Notes under the pieces: model-generated
What the model was told of the DNA's origin: nothing
The model's database searches: none
Seen by the model: only the letters and a program-made list of their open reading frames with translations
Source of the DNA: Amycolatopsis lexingtonensis
GTDB taxonomy: Bacteria > Actinomycetota > Actinomycetes > Mycobacteriales > Pseudonocardiaceae
Reading direction: 5' to 3'
Length of the DNA stretch: 64,000 bases
Assembly: GCF_014873755.1 (NCBI RefSeq)
Contig: NZ_JADBEG010000001.1
Coordinates: forward strand, 8,158,501-8,222,500
Program-made: the position numbers and the translations under genes
Shown here: piece after piece, positions 44,228 to 52,655 of the stretch
Position numbering within the stretch: position 1 is the first letter of the stretch
Layout of the letters: each line of letters starts with the position of its first letter

Positions 44228-45190
44228 ATGACCGGCAACGACGGGCAGGAAGACCTCCGCGGTACGCGTGTGGGGATCGCCGACGTGCGGCGGTTGGAAG
44301 ACACGGTCGCGGAGCTGCGGGCGCTGGACTACCGCTACGGCGGCGGTGCCTGCAGAGCGGCCGTCGAAGCGCGGCTCCCGGCCGCCGTGGCGCTGCTGGA
44401 CGGCGTGACCAAGACCGTGGTGCTGGTCCGGCTCCGCGCCGCCGTCGCCGACCTCTACAACCTCGCCGGCTGGACCAACTTCGACCAGGACCGCCCGGCC
44501 GCCGCGCTGGCCGCGTTCCGCCGGGCGCTGGAACTCGCCGGGCAGGCGGGCAACGACGACCTCCTGGCCAACATCCACTACCGCACCGGGCGGCTGCACC
44601 TGCACTACGGCGCCGTCGACGCGGCGCTGGCGGAGTTCGAGCGGGGCCGGGAGGCGGCGCGGCTGGCGCATTCGAAGCTCGCGCAGGCGATCCTGTCGGC
44701 CAACCAGGCCTGGGCCTACGCCAAGAAGGCCGACGTCAGCGGCGCGCTGACCTACCTGCGCCGCGCCCGCGAGGAGTTCGCGGAAGCCGCGGACCGCGAA
44801 GCCTCGCCGTGGGCGGAGTTCTTCGGGCCCACCGACCTGGCGGCGATGGTCGGCACGGTGCACGCGGAACTGGCGCAGGTGGTGGACATCCGGCACGGCC
44901 GGGACGGGATCCCCGCGCTCACCGAGGCGATCGCCGGGTACGGCCGCGGGATGACCCGCAGCCGGTCGCTGACGCTGATCTGGCTGGCCACGGTGCACGC
45001 GCTGGACGGCGACCTCGACGTCGCCTCGGCCGTCGGGGAGGAGGCGATCGAGCTGGCGGCCGCGTTGCGGTCGCCGCGGACCCGGCAGCGGCTGCAGTCG
45101 CTCACCACGGCCGCCCGGCGCTTTTCCGGCAATGCGGACGCCCAGGATATCGCCGACCGCGTCGACGTTCTCCGACAATCCGGACGCTGA
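44228..45190 (+). CDS. TPR protein resembling the C-terminal half of HTH/TPR regulators
   Basis: A 320-residue helical-repeat protein. RVGIADVRRLEDTVAELRAL, DYRYGGGACRAAVEARLPAA and YNLAGWTNFDQDRPAAALAA match the region following the DNA-binding domain in a large family of actinobacterial XRE/TPR regulators, but no HTH is present. ATG 44228 is preferred (GGAGGG 5 nt upstream); an upstream in-frame ATG at 44177 overlaps the previous stop as ATGA. Without a DNA-binding domain it may act through protein contacts or be a decayed regulator. Confidence 0.7.
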   Translation: MTGNDGQEDLRGTRVGIADVRRLEDTVAELRALDYRYGGGACRAAVEARLPAAVALLDGVTKTVVLVRLRAAVADLYNLAGWTNFDQDRPAAALAAFRRALELAGQAGNDDLLANIHYRTGRLHLHYGAVDAALAEFERGREAARLAHSKLAQAILSANQAWAYAKKADVSGALTYLRRAREEFAEAADREASPWAEFFGPTDLAAMVGTVHAELAQVVDIRHGRDGIPALTEAIAGYGRGMTRSRSLTLIWLATVHALDGDLDVASAVGEEAIELAAALRSPRTRQRLQSLTTAARRFSGNADAQDIADRVDVLRQSGR

Positions 45191-45331
45191 TCGAATGGTA
45201 AACGATTCGCAAAAGCCGAAAGGCAGCCAAAAGTAGGTTCCTGACGCAATAACGGTTTCTTATGCTTCTCGGCAACCTGCGGCGAGCATTCCGCGCAGGC
45301 CCGGTCCCCACCGCCGAGAGGAAATTCCCCC

Positions 45332-46981
45332 ATGCGCTTGCGCAAGCTCGTCGCGGCCGCTGTGCCGTTGCCTGCGTTGCTCGGCCTCGCCGTGGCCGTC
45401 CCGGCCGCCGCGGCGCCGGAACCCCTGGTCACGCTGGCCGACAACGCCGCTCCGCTGATCAACAGCGTCCGCACCGGTGACGTCGCGGCCGACCGGCCGA
45501 TCACCGCGGCGCTTTCGCTGAAACTGCACGACCAGCAGGCGCTGGAAAAGTTCCTCGCCGACGTGCAGAACCCCGCTTCACCGCAATACCACCGGTTTCT
45601 GACCCCGGCGCAGTTCAATGCCAGGTTCGGTCCGACGCAGGCCGACGTCGACAAGGCCGTCTCATTCCTCGGGAAAGCGGGTGCCACCGGGATCGAGGTT
45701 TCCGGCAACCGGCAGGCCGTCACGTTCACCGGATCGGCGGCGCAGCTCGAATCGGCGTTCCGCACCCGGATCGGGACCTACCACGACCGCGTCTCCGGCC
45801 GTGACTTCTTCGCCAACGACGCCGCGCCCGCCGTCCCCGCCGGCGTCTCGGACGTCGTGAGCGGGGTCGTAGGCCTCGACGACCACGCGGTGCGCACCCA
45901 CTCGGCGAAGACCGCCGTCAAGCCCAACGTCGTCAAGGCCGTGACCCCGCCGGTGCTCAAGACCGCCTACGGCACCAGCGGTCTCTCGGCGACCGGCAGC
46001 GGCGTCAAGGTCGGCTTCGTCGAGTTCGACGGCTACCAGAAGGCCAACGTCACCAAGTACGACAGCACGTACGGCCTCTCGGCGGGCTCGGTGACCACGG
46101 TGCCGGTCAGCGGCGCGAACTACGACTCCTCGCCGGGCGACGGCCAGATCGAGGTCGAACTCGACATCGAGGTCGTGCACGCGCTGGCGGCGGCCGCGAA
46201 CGACTACGTCTACGAGGCACCGAACTCCAGCGCGGGCGAGCTCGCGATGTACCAGAAGATCGCGTCGGACCACACGGTCGACGTGGTCTCGATCTCTTGG
46301 GGCGCCTGCGAATCCGCCGAGGGTTCGAGCGCGGCGAAGAGCGTCAGCAGCGCGATCGCGACCGGCACCGCGGAGGGCATCTCGTACTTCGCGGCCGCGG
46401 GCGACGACGGCACGACCGACTGCTACCGCCAGACCGGTTCGACGGCGAAGGCGGTCGACTTCCCGGCGTCGAGCCCGAACGTCACCGGCGTCGGCGGCAC
46501 GCAGCTGACGGTCACGTCCTCGAACACCTACAGCAGCGAGACGGCCTGGAACGACGGCGCGTCGAACGGCTCGACCGGCGGTGGCATCTCGACGGTCTTC
46601 ACGGCGCCGTCGTGGCAGTCCTCGCAGAGCACGACCTACCGCAAGGTGCCGGACGTCTCGGCGGACGCGGCGAGCGGTTCGGGCTACTACATCTACTCGG
46701 CGGGCTCGTGGGAAACGGTCTGGGGCACGTCGGGCGCGGCGCCGCTGTGGGCGGCCTTCGCCACGCTGCAGAACCAGGTCCACGGCGGTGGTCTGGGCAA
46801 CCTGAACCCGAAGTTCTACTCGATCGGCAACGGGTCGTCGTACGCCACCGGCTTCCACGACGTGACGACGGGCAACAACTCCCTGCACGGCACCACCGGC
46901 TTCACCGCGGGGACGAAGTACGACCAGGTGACCGGCTGGGGCTCGTTCAAGGGCACCGGGCTGTCCGGCCTGATCGGCTGA
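45332..46981 (+). CDS. Secreted S53 serine-carboxyl peptidase (sedolisin/kumamolisin type)
   Basis: A 549-residue secreted acid peptidase. Signal peptide 1-28 (VAAAVPLPALLGLAVAVPAAAA). A pro-kumamolisin activation domain spans about 35-190 (QYHRFLTPAQFNARFGPTQA). The catalytic domain shows IEVELDIEVVHALA with the catalytic Glu and Asp (about 270), the oxyanion Asp region AAAGDDGTTDC, and the nucleophile in WGTSGAAPLWAAF (about 470). The Ca2+ site is GFHDVTTGNN near the C-terminus. Its activity is expected outside the cell at low pH after removal of the propeptide. A strong terminator follows. Confidence 0.94.
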   Translation: MRLRKLVAAAVPLPALLGLAVAVPAAAAPEPLVTLADNAAPLINSVRTGDVAADRPITAALSLKLHDQQALEKFLADVQNPASPQYHRFLTPAQFNARFGPTQADVDKAVSFLGKAGATGIEVSGNRQAVTFTGSAAQLESAFRTRIGTYHDRVSGRDFFANDAAPAVPAGVSDVVSGVVGLDDHAVRTHSAKTAVKPNVVKAVTPPVLKTAYGTSGLSATGSGVKVGFVEFDGYQKANVTKYDSTYGLSAGSVTTVPVSGANYDSSPGDGQIEVELDIEVVHALAAAANDYVYEAPNSSAGELAMYQKIASDHTVDVVSISWGACESAEGSSAAKSVSSAIATGTAEGISYFAAAGDDGTTDCYRQTGSTAKAVDFPASSPNVTGVGGTQLTVTSSNTYSSETAWNDGASNGSTGGGISTVFTAPSWQSSQSTTYRKVPDVSADAASGSGYYIYSAGSWETVWGTSGAAPLWAAFATLQNQVHGGGLGNLNPKFYSIGNGSSYATGFHDVTTGNNSLHGTTGFTAGTKYDQVTGWGSFKGTGLSGLIG

Positions 46982-46993
46982 GCACTACGGCGA

Positions 46994-47040
46994 CCGGGAC
47001 CGCGGCGCACCGCCGCGGTCCCGGCATTCGGGGGCTTTTC
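46994..47040 (+). terminator. Intrinsic terminator of the S53 peptidase gene
   Basis: Perfect 14-bp stem (CCGGGACCGCGGCG at 46994-47007, loop CAC, complement at 47011-47024), followed by CATTCGGGGGCTTTTC with a short T-run. It starts 12 nt after the peptidase stop. Confidence 0.8.
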
Positions 47041-47045
47041 TTCGC

Positions 47046-47061
47046 AACGCTAAGCGTTAGC
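47046..47061. promoter_or_regulatory. Palindromic operator-like site before mdlC
   Basis: AACGC-TAA-GCGTT (47046-47058) overlaps GCTAA-GCG-TTAGC (47049-47061). The site ends only 8 nt before the mdlC ATG, so bound protein would block initiation of this gene directly. Confidence 0.5.
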
Positions 47062-47069
47062 CTGGGGGC

Positions 47070-48656
47070 ATGATCAAGCGCACGGTCCTGGACGCCACCA
47101 GGGAACTCCTCCGCGAACTGGGCCTCACGACGGTGTTCGGCAACCCCGGCACCACCGAGGTCCCCTTCCTCACCGACTGGCCCGACGACTTCGACTACAT
47201 CCTCGGCCTGCAGGAATCCGCCGTCGTGGCGATGGCCGACGCCTATGCGCAGGCCACGCGCCAGGCCGTGCTGGTCAACCTGCACTCCGCGGGCGGCGTC
47301 GGGCACGGGCTCGGCAGCCTCTTCAACGCCTACCGCAACCGGACGCCGCTGATCATCGTCGCCGGCCAGCAGAACCGCGCGCTCCTGCCGCACGACCCCT
47401 TCCTCGGCGCGATGGAAGCCCCCGAGTTCCCGAAGCCGTACGTCAAGTGGTCGATCGAGCCCGCGTGCGCCGAAGACGTCCCGGCCGCGCTGGCGCGCGC
47501 CTACCACGTCGCCACGCAGGCGCCGTCCGGTCCGGTCTTCGTGTCCGTCCCCGCCGACGACTGGACCGCCACCACCGAGCGGCCCATCGTCTCCCGGCCG
47601 CGCATCCGGGGTTTCGCACCGGATCCCGAAGCCGTCGACGAGCTCGTCGCCGCGCTCGAAACCGCGCAGCGGCCGGCGATCGTCGTCGGGGGAGCCGTCG
47701 ACCAGGACGGCGCGGTCGTGGAAGCCGTCGCGCTCGCCGAGCGCCTCAACGCCGGTGTGTGGGTCGCGCCGATGTCCTACCGCTGCTCGTTCCCGGAGGA
47801 CCATCCGCTGTTCCAAGGGTTCCTGGACCCCGAACGCGGCGCGGTCGCCGACGCGCTCGAGAAGCACGACCTCGTCGTCGTGCTCGGGGCGCCCGCCTTC
47901 ACCTACCACGTCGACCGCGGGCGCGGGGAAGCCGCGCTGCCGCCGCTGTTCATCGTCAGCGACGACGAGCAGGTCCTCGCGCGCGCCTTCGAAGGCACCG
48001 GCATCCGCGCGACACCGAAGCTCGGCATCCGCGCGCTGCTCAACGTGATCGAGCGCAGCACCCGGCCGGCGCCGAAGCCGCTGGAGCGGCCCGCGAAGCC
48101 GGGCGGGGAGAAGCTCACCGGCGAGCTCGTCTACTCGACGCTGGCGGAGGTGCTGCCGGACAACGCGATCGTCGTCGAGGAGACGCCGAGCCACCGCGGC
48201 ATCCTGCACGACCACCTGCCGATCACGGCCCTGGACACGGGTTTCCTGACGATGGCCAGCGGCACGCTCGGCTACGGCGTCCCGGGCGCGGTCGGCGCGG
48301 CGCTCGCCCGCCCGGACCGCAAGGTCGTCGGCGTCGTCGGCGACGGCTCCAGCATGTACGGCATCCAGGCACTGTGGACGGCCGCGCGCCAGGAGCTCCC
48401 GGTGACGATCGTGATCATGGACAACACGGAGTACGCGGCGGTCCGCATCCTCGGCGAAACCATCGGCGGCGCGAAGCTCCCGGGCACCGAACTGGGCGGC
48501 ATCGACTTCGCGGCGCTGGCGGCGAGCATGGGCTGCCACGGCGTGACGATCACCGAGCCGAACGGTCTGGCGCCGGGGTTGACGGCGGCACTGGCCGACC
48601 CGCGCCCGACCCTGGTGCACGTCAAGGTCGCGCCGTCCGATCGGACGCTGTACTGA
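47070..48656 (+). CDS. mdlC: Benzoylformate decarboxylase (ThDP-dependent)
   Basis: A 528-residue thiamine-diphosphate enzyme that decarboxylates benzoylformate to benzaldehyde in the mandelate pathway. FGNPGTTEVPFL with QESAVVAMADAYAQ contains the cofactor-activating Glu. VNLHSAGGVGHGLGS supplies the conserved active-site His (about 70). FTYHVDRG lies where the second active-site His is found, and VVGDGSSMYGIQALWTAA is the ThDP/Mg motif GDGX(n)N with NTEYAAVRIL downstream. Length equals that of P. putida MdlC (528). Other 2-oxoacid decarboxylases are possible. It is followed directly by a small conserved gene. Confidence 0.85.
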   Translation: MIKRTVLDATRELLRELGLTTVFGNPGTTEVPFLTDWPDDFDYILGLQESAVVAMADAYAQATRQAVLVNLHSAGGVGHGLGSLFNAYRNRTPLIIVAGQQNRALLPHDPFLGAMEAPEFPKPYVKWSIEPACAEDVPAALARAYHVATQAPSGPVFVSVPADDWTATTERPIVSRPRIRGFAPDPEAVDELVAALETAQRPAIVVGGAVDQDGAVVEAVALAERLNAGVWVAPMSYRCSFPEDHPLFQGFLDPERGAVADALEKHDLVVVLGAPAFTYHVDRGRGEAALPPLFIVSDDEQVLARAFEGTGIRATPKLGIRALLNVIERSTRPAPKPLERPAKPGGEKLTGELVYSTLAEVLPDNAIVVEETPSHRGILHDHLPITALDTGFLTMASGTLGYGVPGAVGAALARPDRKVVGVVGDGSSMYGIQALWTAARQELPVTIVIMDNTEYAAVRILGETIGGAKLPGTELGGIDFAALAASMGCHGVTITEPNGLAPGLTAALADPRPTLVHVKVAPSDRTLY

Positions 48657-48657
48657 C

Positions 48658-49122
48658 TTGTCGACAACGGAGGAGCTGGAAGCGGCGGTGGCCCTGCTGC
48701 CCGGGTGCCGGGTCACCGAGTTCAGCCGGACGCTGAACATCGCCATCGTCGGCTTCCGGCGCGAGGACACCGAAAAACGGCTCCACGCGCAGTGCCCGTT
48801 CCGCGTGACGTACCGCGAACAGATCCTGTTCGGCTCGGTCGACATGTACTACCGGGACACCGGGGACGCGGAGACGGCGTTCGACGAGTACCGGACGAAG
48901 TACGACCGCTTCGCCCGGCAGCTGACCGGGATGGTCGAGGAGCACGCGTGCTTCGTCGAGTCCGCGACCCTCGGCCGCCTCGGGATGGTGACGCTGGAGC
49001 TCGACGGCCCGCTCGTGGTCGAGATCTTCCCGGCGTGCGCGGGCCCCACCGTCGAGCAGTGGCGGCTGTTCGACTGGCACACCGACTACCACGTGGTGTT
49101 CCCGGACTCCGCGGACCGCTAG
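48658..49122 (+). CDS. Hypothetical protein downstream of mdlC (154 aa)
   Basis: Family not recognised. A soluble protein with LPGCRVTEFSRTLNIAIVGF, YREQILFGSVDMYYRDTGD and FDWHTDYHVVFPDSADR; no signal peptide or membrane segment. The start is taken as TTG 48658, one base after the mdlC stop, which has no good ribosome-binding site and so implies coupling; an internal GTG at about 48688 is an alternative. Its tight linkage suggests a role with the decarboxylase. The stop shares CTAG with the convergent binding-protein gene. Confidence 0.6.
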   Translation: MSTTEELEAAVALLPGCRVTEFSRTLNIAIVGFRREDTEKRLHAQCPFRVTYREQILFGSVDMYYRDTGDAETAFDEYRTKYDRFARQLTGMVEEHACFVESATLGRLGMVTLELDGPLVVEIFPACAGPTVEQWRLFDWHTDYHVVFPDSADR

Positions 49123-50063
49123 CGCACCACCATCGCCGCCACGTCCACCGGAGTGGTCAGGACGCCCGTCTTAAGCAGCAGGTCCGGGACCCGCTGCAGC
49201 CGGCGGGCGTCCAAAGTGGACTGCAGGGTCAGCAGGCCGGTGCTCGCCGCCGTGGCCGCGTCGATCTTCGCGTACTTCACCATCAGCGGCTCGATCTTCT
49301 TCCGGTCCGCCGCCGCGTCCCGGGTCGCCGCCGCCATGGCGCGCTGGAACGCCGCCACGGCGCGCGGGGAAGCCGAGGTGAACGCGCCCAGTGCGCCGTA
49401 GCCCGCGGTCGGGAAGTCCACTGTGGAGCCCGTGCCGGTGTCGGCCACCAGCACCGCGCCCGCCGACCGCGACGCCTGCGTGATGAACGGCTCGGTCAGG
49501 AAGGCCGCGTCGATGTCGCCGTTCTTCAGCGCCGCCACGGTGTTCGGCAGGGGCAGCGGGACCCACTTGACGCCCGCGGTGTCGACGTGGTTGTCGGCCA
49601 GCACGGACTTCGTCAGCGTGTCGGCGATCGTGTTCGGGGCCGAGATGCCGATCCGCTTGCCCGCCAGGTCGGCCACCGAACGGATACCGGACGCGGGCAG
49701 CGCCACCACGCCCGTCGACCGCGGGCCGGCCGACGACGCGTCGGCCACCAGCCGGATGTCCGCCGTTCCCTTGCTGCGGGCCACGAAGAACGGCGTGTAG
49801 CTCGAATACGCGATGTCGGCTTCGCCGCTGACCAGCTTCGTCAGCGACGCCTGGCCGGTCGCGGCCTCGATCGTCGAAACGTCCAGGCCTTCGCGCTCGA
49901 AGTACCCGCTGTCCTTCGCCAGCCAGAACGGGGCCGTGTCGATGGTCGACATCATCGACACGCGCAGCTTTTCCCGCGCCGCGGAGGGCGGCGACGAGCC
50001 GTCCAGTGCCGAACAACCCGTCAGCAGCAACGCCAGCAGCCCGGCCAGTACCGCCCTCACCAT
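49119..50063 (-). CDS. NitT/TauT-type ABC substrate-binding lipoprotein (operon-distal)
   Basis: A 314-residue binding lipoprotein: AVLAGLLALLLTGC with lipobox LLTGC (Cys about 17), mature start REKLRVSMMSTIDTAPFWLA, then ADIAYSSYTPFFVARSKGTA and DIDAAFLTEPFITQA. It belongs to the nitrate/sulfonate/taurine/HMP-precursor receptor family (NMT1-like). It is the last gene of the leftward ABC operon, 18 nt after the ATPase stop, with GGGGGGACC before its ATG. Clearly paralogous to the first gene of the operon, giving one transporter two candidate receptors. Confidence 0.88.
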   Translation of the reverse strand: MVRAVLAGLLALLLTGCSALDGSSPPSAAREKLRVSMMSTIDTAPFWLAKDSGYFEREGLDVSTIEAATGQASLTKLVSGEADIAYSSYTPFFVARSKGTADIRLVADASSAGPRSTGVVALPASGIRSVADLAGKRIGISAPNTIADTLTKSVLADNHVDTAGVKWVPLPLPNTVAALKNGDIDAAFLTEPFITQASRSAGAVLVADTGTGSTVDFPTAGYGALGAFTSASPRAVAAFQRAMAAATRDAAADRKKIEPLMVKYAKIDAATAASTGLLTLQSTLDARRLQRVPDLLLKTGVLTTPVDVAAMVVR

Positions 50064-50081
50064 GGTCCCCCCTGCAGTCGG

Positions 50082-50942
50082 TCAGCTCCCGGTCTTGGTC
50101 TCCGTCACGTCCGAGGTGCGCTCGGCCAGGTCCCACTCCGCGGCGTCCGACGCGGCCGTGGCGGCCTCCGCCGGGGTGCCGCCGTGCAGCAGCCGGGCCA
50201 CTTCGCCGCGCAGCGTCACGAACTCCGCCGATTCGCGCGTGGTGATCTGGTCGCGCTCGACCGGCAGGCCGACCGGCAGGTCCGCCACGATCGACGCCGG
50301 CGACTTCGACAGCACCAGCACCCGGTCGGACAGGTAGACGCTCTCGTCGATGTCGTGCGTGACGACGAGGATCGTGCTGCCCTGCTCGCGCTGCACGCGC
50401 CGGGTCAGGTCCTCGAGCTCGAACCGCGTCTGCGCGTCGACCGACGCGAACGGCTCGTCCATCAGCAGCAGCGCCGGGCGGCTGGCCAGCGCGCGGGCGA
50501 TCGACACCCGCTGCTGCATGCCGCCGGAGAGCTGCCACGGGTACTTCCCGCCGACCGCGGACAGGCCGACGTGCTCCAGCGCCTCGGCCGCCCGCTTCCG
50601 CCGTTCGGCCCGCGAGATCGGCCGCCAGCGCAACGGGAACTCGACGTTCTTCTGCACCGAAAGCCACGGGAACAGCGAACGGCTGTAGTCCTGGAACACG
50701 ACGGCAAGGTCGTCCGGCACGCCGTCGACGCGGTCGCCGTGCAGGCTGACCGTGCCCTCGGTCGGCGGGGTCAGCCCGGCGATGCAGCGCAGCAGCGTCG
50801 ACTTCCCGCAGCCCGACGGGCCGACGATGCTGGCCAGCTGCCCCGCTTCGACGGTGAACGACAGCTCGTTGACTGCGGCGTGCGCTCCTGTGCCGGTGCC
50901 GTACCGGTGACTGAGGCCGGAAACTTCGAGCATGGTGGACAT
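50082..50942 (-). CDS. NitT/TauT-type ABC transporter ATPase
   Basis: A 286-residue ABC ATPase of the SsuB/TauB group. It has Walker A IVGPSGCGKSTLLRCIAG (about 40), Q-loop VVFQDYSRSLFPWLSV, signature QLSGGMQQRVSIARAL, Walker B LLLMDEPFASVDAQT and the switch His VVTHDIDESVYLSDRV. The C-terminal ~45 residues are acidic (ASDAAEWDLAERTSD), longer than usual. ATG 50942 (MSTMLEVSGLSHRYG) is the family start. It serves the two permeases just upstream. Confidence 0.95.
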   Translation of the reverse strand: MSTMLEVSGLSHRYGTGTGAHAAVNELSFTVEAGQLASIVGPSGCGKSTLLRCIAGLTPPTEGTVSLHGDRVDGVPDDLAVVFQDYSRSLFPWLSVQKNVEFPLRWRPISRAERRKRAAEALEHVGLSAVGGKYPWQLSGGMQQRVSIARALASRPALLLMDEPFASVDAQTRFELEDLTRRVQREQGSTILVVTHDIDESVYLSDRVLVLSKSPASIVADLPVGLPVERDQITTRESAEFVTLRGEVARLLHGGTPAEAATAASDAAEWDLAERTSDVTETKTGS

Positions 50943-50962
50943 GGGGAGAGGCCTTTCCAGCG

Positions 50963-51796
50963 TCAGTCGCGGCCGAGGCGGGTCGGCTGCCAGGCCAGCA
51001 CCCGCCGTTCCGCGACCAGGAAGATCGTGTTGAAGACGTAGCCGAGGATGCCCAGCAGCACCAGCCAGGACCACATGATGGGGAATTCGAAGTCCTGCTG
51101 GGCGTTCAGCAGCGCCCGGCCGATCCCGTTGTACGCGCCGACCAGTTCGGACACGACCATCAGCAGCAGCGAGATCGACAGGCTGACCCGCAGGCCGGCG
51201 AAGATCTTCGGGGCCGCGGCCGGCAGGACGACCAGGCCGACCCAGTACCGGCGGGGCGTGCGGAACGACCGCGCCGTCTCCACCTTCACCTGGTCGACCG
51301 AGCGGACGCCGTCGACCGCGTTGAGCAGCACCGGCCACACCGCGCCGAAGATGATCGACCCGATCTGCATGCCCGAGCTCAGCCCGAAGAGCACCGCGAA
51401 CACCGGGATCAGCGTGGGCGGCGGGATCGAGCGGAAGAACGCGAACAGCGGGCCGAAGTAGTCCATCGCCGTGTCGGACCGGCCGACCAGCACGCCGATC
51501 ACGACGCCGACGACGGCGGCCAGTCCCCAGCCGCCGAGCATCCGGCCGAGGCTGGGGAAGACGTTGTCGAAGACGGCGTCGGTGAGGAAGAGGTGCGACG
51601 CGGGACCGGTGAACCACAGCTTCGCGGCGGTGGTCGCGATCTCCGTCGGCGGTGGGAAGAACTTGCTGCCGCCCGCGCGGGCGGCGAACTCCCAGCCGAC
51701 GACGAGGATCGCGAAGAGCAGCCAGTTGCGGACGACGGCGGCGGCGCCGCGGGCGGCCCGGCGGCCCACCCGCCCGGAAAGAGTTGCCGCGGTCAC
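50963..51796 (-). CDS. NitT/TauT-type ABC transporter permease (second)
   Basis: A 277-residue inner-membrane permease with six predicted helices, the first about residues 18-37. SKFFPPPTEIATTAAKLW is typical after TM1 of SsuC/TauC proteins. The EAA loop reads VETARSFRTPRRYWVGLVVL with LPAAAPKIFAGLRVSLS, the contact with the ATPase. GTG 51796 overlaps the stop of the first permease as GTGA, so the two are coupled and probably form a heterodimer. Confidence 0.93.
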   Translation of the reverse strand: MTAATLSGRVGRRAARGAAAVVRNWLLFAILVVGWEFAARAGGSKFFPPPTEIATTAAKLWFTGPASHLFLTDAVFDNVFPSLGRMLGGWGLAAVVGVVIGVLVGRSDTAMDYFGPLFAFFRSIPPPTLIPVFAVLFGLSSGMQIGSIIFGAVWPVLLNAVDGVRSVDQVKVETARSFRTPRRYWVGLVVLPAAAPKIFAGLRVSLSISLLLMVVSELVGAYNGIGRALLNAQQDFEFPIMWSWLVLLGILGYVFNTIFLVAERRVLAWQPTRLGRD

Positions 51797-52563
51797 GCGA
51801 TCGCCTCCCGGTCGACGCTGCTCCAGCGGAACAGCCGCTTGCCCAGTTGTTCGAGCCCTTCGTTGATGAGGTAGCCGAGCACCCCGGCGACCACGGTACC
51901 GGCGAGCACCAGGTCGAAGCGGGTCGAACCGGTGCTGGCGACCAGGATGAAGGTGCCGAGACCGACCTGGGAGCCGGCCAGGAACTCCACGCTGACGACG
52001 GCGATCAGCGAGATGGTCGCCGACAGCCGGACCCCGGTGAAGACGAACGGCGCGGTCTGCGGCAGCGCGACCGAAGACAGGATCCGGAACCGGCTGGTCC
52101 CGCACGCCCGCGCGGTCTCCATCAGCACCGGGTCGATCTCGCCCATGCCGTAGATGGTGTTGAACATGATCGGCCACAGCGAGGCGTACACCGCGAGGGT
52201 GATCTTCGCGTCGGGGCCGGAGCCGATCACCAGCAGCACCAGCGGCACGAGCGCGGTGACCGGGATCGGGCGGAGGAACTCGACGATCGCGGCGGTGGCG
52301 GTGCGCAGCACGGGGACGCTGCCCAGCAGCAGCCCGGCCGGCACCCCGACGGCGATGGCGATGAGGATGGCGATCAGCCAGGCCAGCATCGTCGCGACGA
52401 TGTCGCGGATGAATTCGGGGTCGCCCAGCAGGTCGCCGACGGTGACCAGGACGACGCTGGGCGGTGGGGTGAACGTCTTGCTGACCAGGCCGACCTGGAC
52501 GACGACCTCCCAGAACAGGAGGAAGCCGACCAGGCCGACCAGGCCCCGGAGCAGTTTTTTCAC
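51793..52563 (-). CDS. NitT/TauT-type ABC transporter permease (first)
   Basis: A 256-residue permease with six helices. Typical features are KTFTPPPSVVLVTVGDLLGD after TM1, PIPVTALVPLVLLVIGSG, and the EAA loop METARACGTSRFRILSSVAL with PQTAPFVFTGVRLSATISLI. It starts with GTG at 52563; its AAGG ribosome-binding site is buried in the hairpin at 52568-52655. That predicts translation regulated independently of the upstream binding protein. Confidence 0.93.
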   Translation of the reverse strand: MKKLLRGLVGLVGFLLFWEVVVQVGLVSKTFTPPPSVVLVTVGDLLGDPEFIRDIVATMLAWLIAILIAIAVGVPAGLLLGSVPVLRTATAAIVEFLRPIPVTALVPLVLLVIGSGPDAKITLAVYASLWPIMFNTIYGMGEIDPVLMETARACGTSRFRILSSVALPQTAPFVFTGVRLSATISLIAVVSVEFLAGSQVGLGTFILVASTGSTRFDLVLAGTVVAGVLGYLINEGLEQLGKRLFRWSSVDREAIA

Positions 52564-52567
52564 GTCA

Positions 52568-52655
52568 GAACCTTATTTTGGTTAGGCCGGCGCGACGGAC
52601 CGCCAGGTGCGATCCTGCGGTGACCTTCGCGCCGGCCGACGGCGGAATAAGGTTC
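52568..52655 (-). promoter_or_regulatory. Intercistronic stem hiding the permease ribosome-binding site
   Basis: On the minus strand GAACCTTATT (52655-52646) starts right after the binding-protein stop and pairs with AATAAGGTTC (52577-52568), which contains the AAGG ahead of the permease GTG. Inside, GGCCGGCGCG (52637-52628) pairs with CGCGCCGGCC (52594-52585). Both arms are perfect 10-mers in register, so the whole gap folds as one long stem-loop. Confidence 0.75.
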
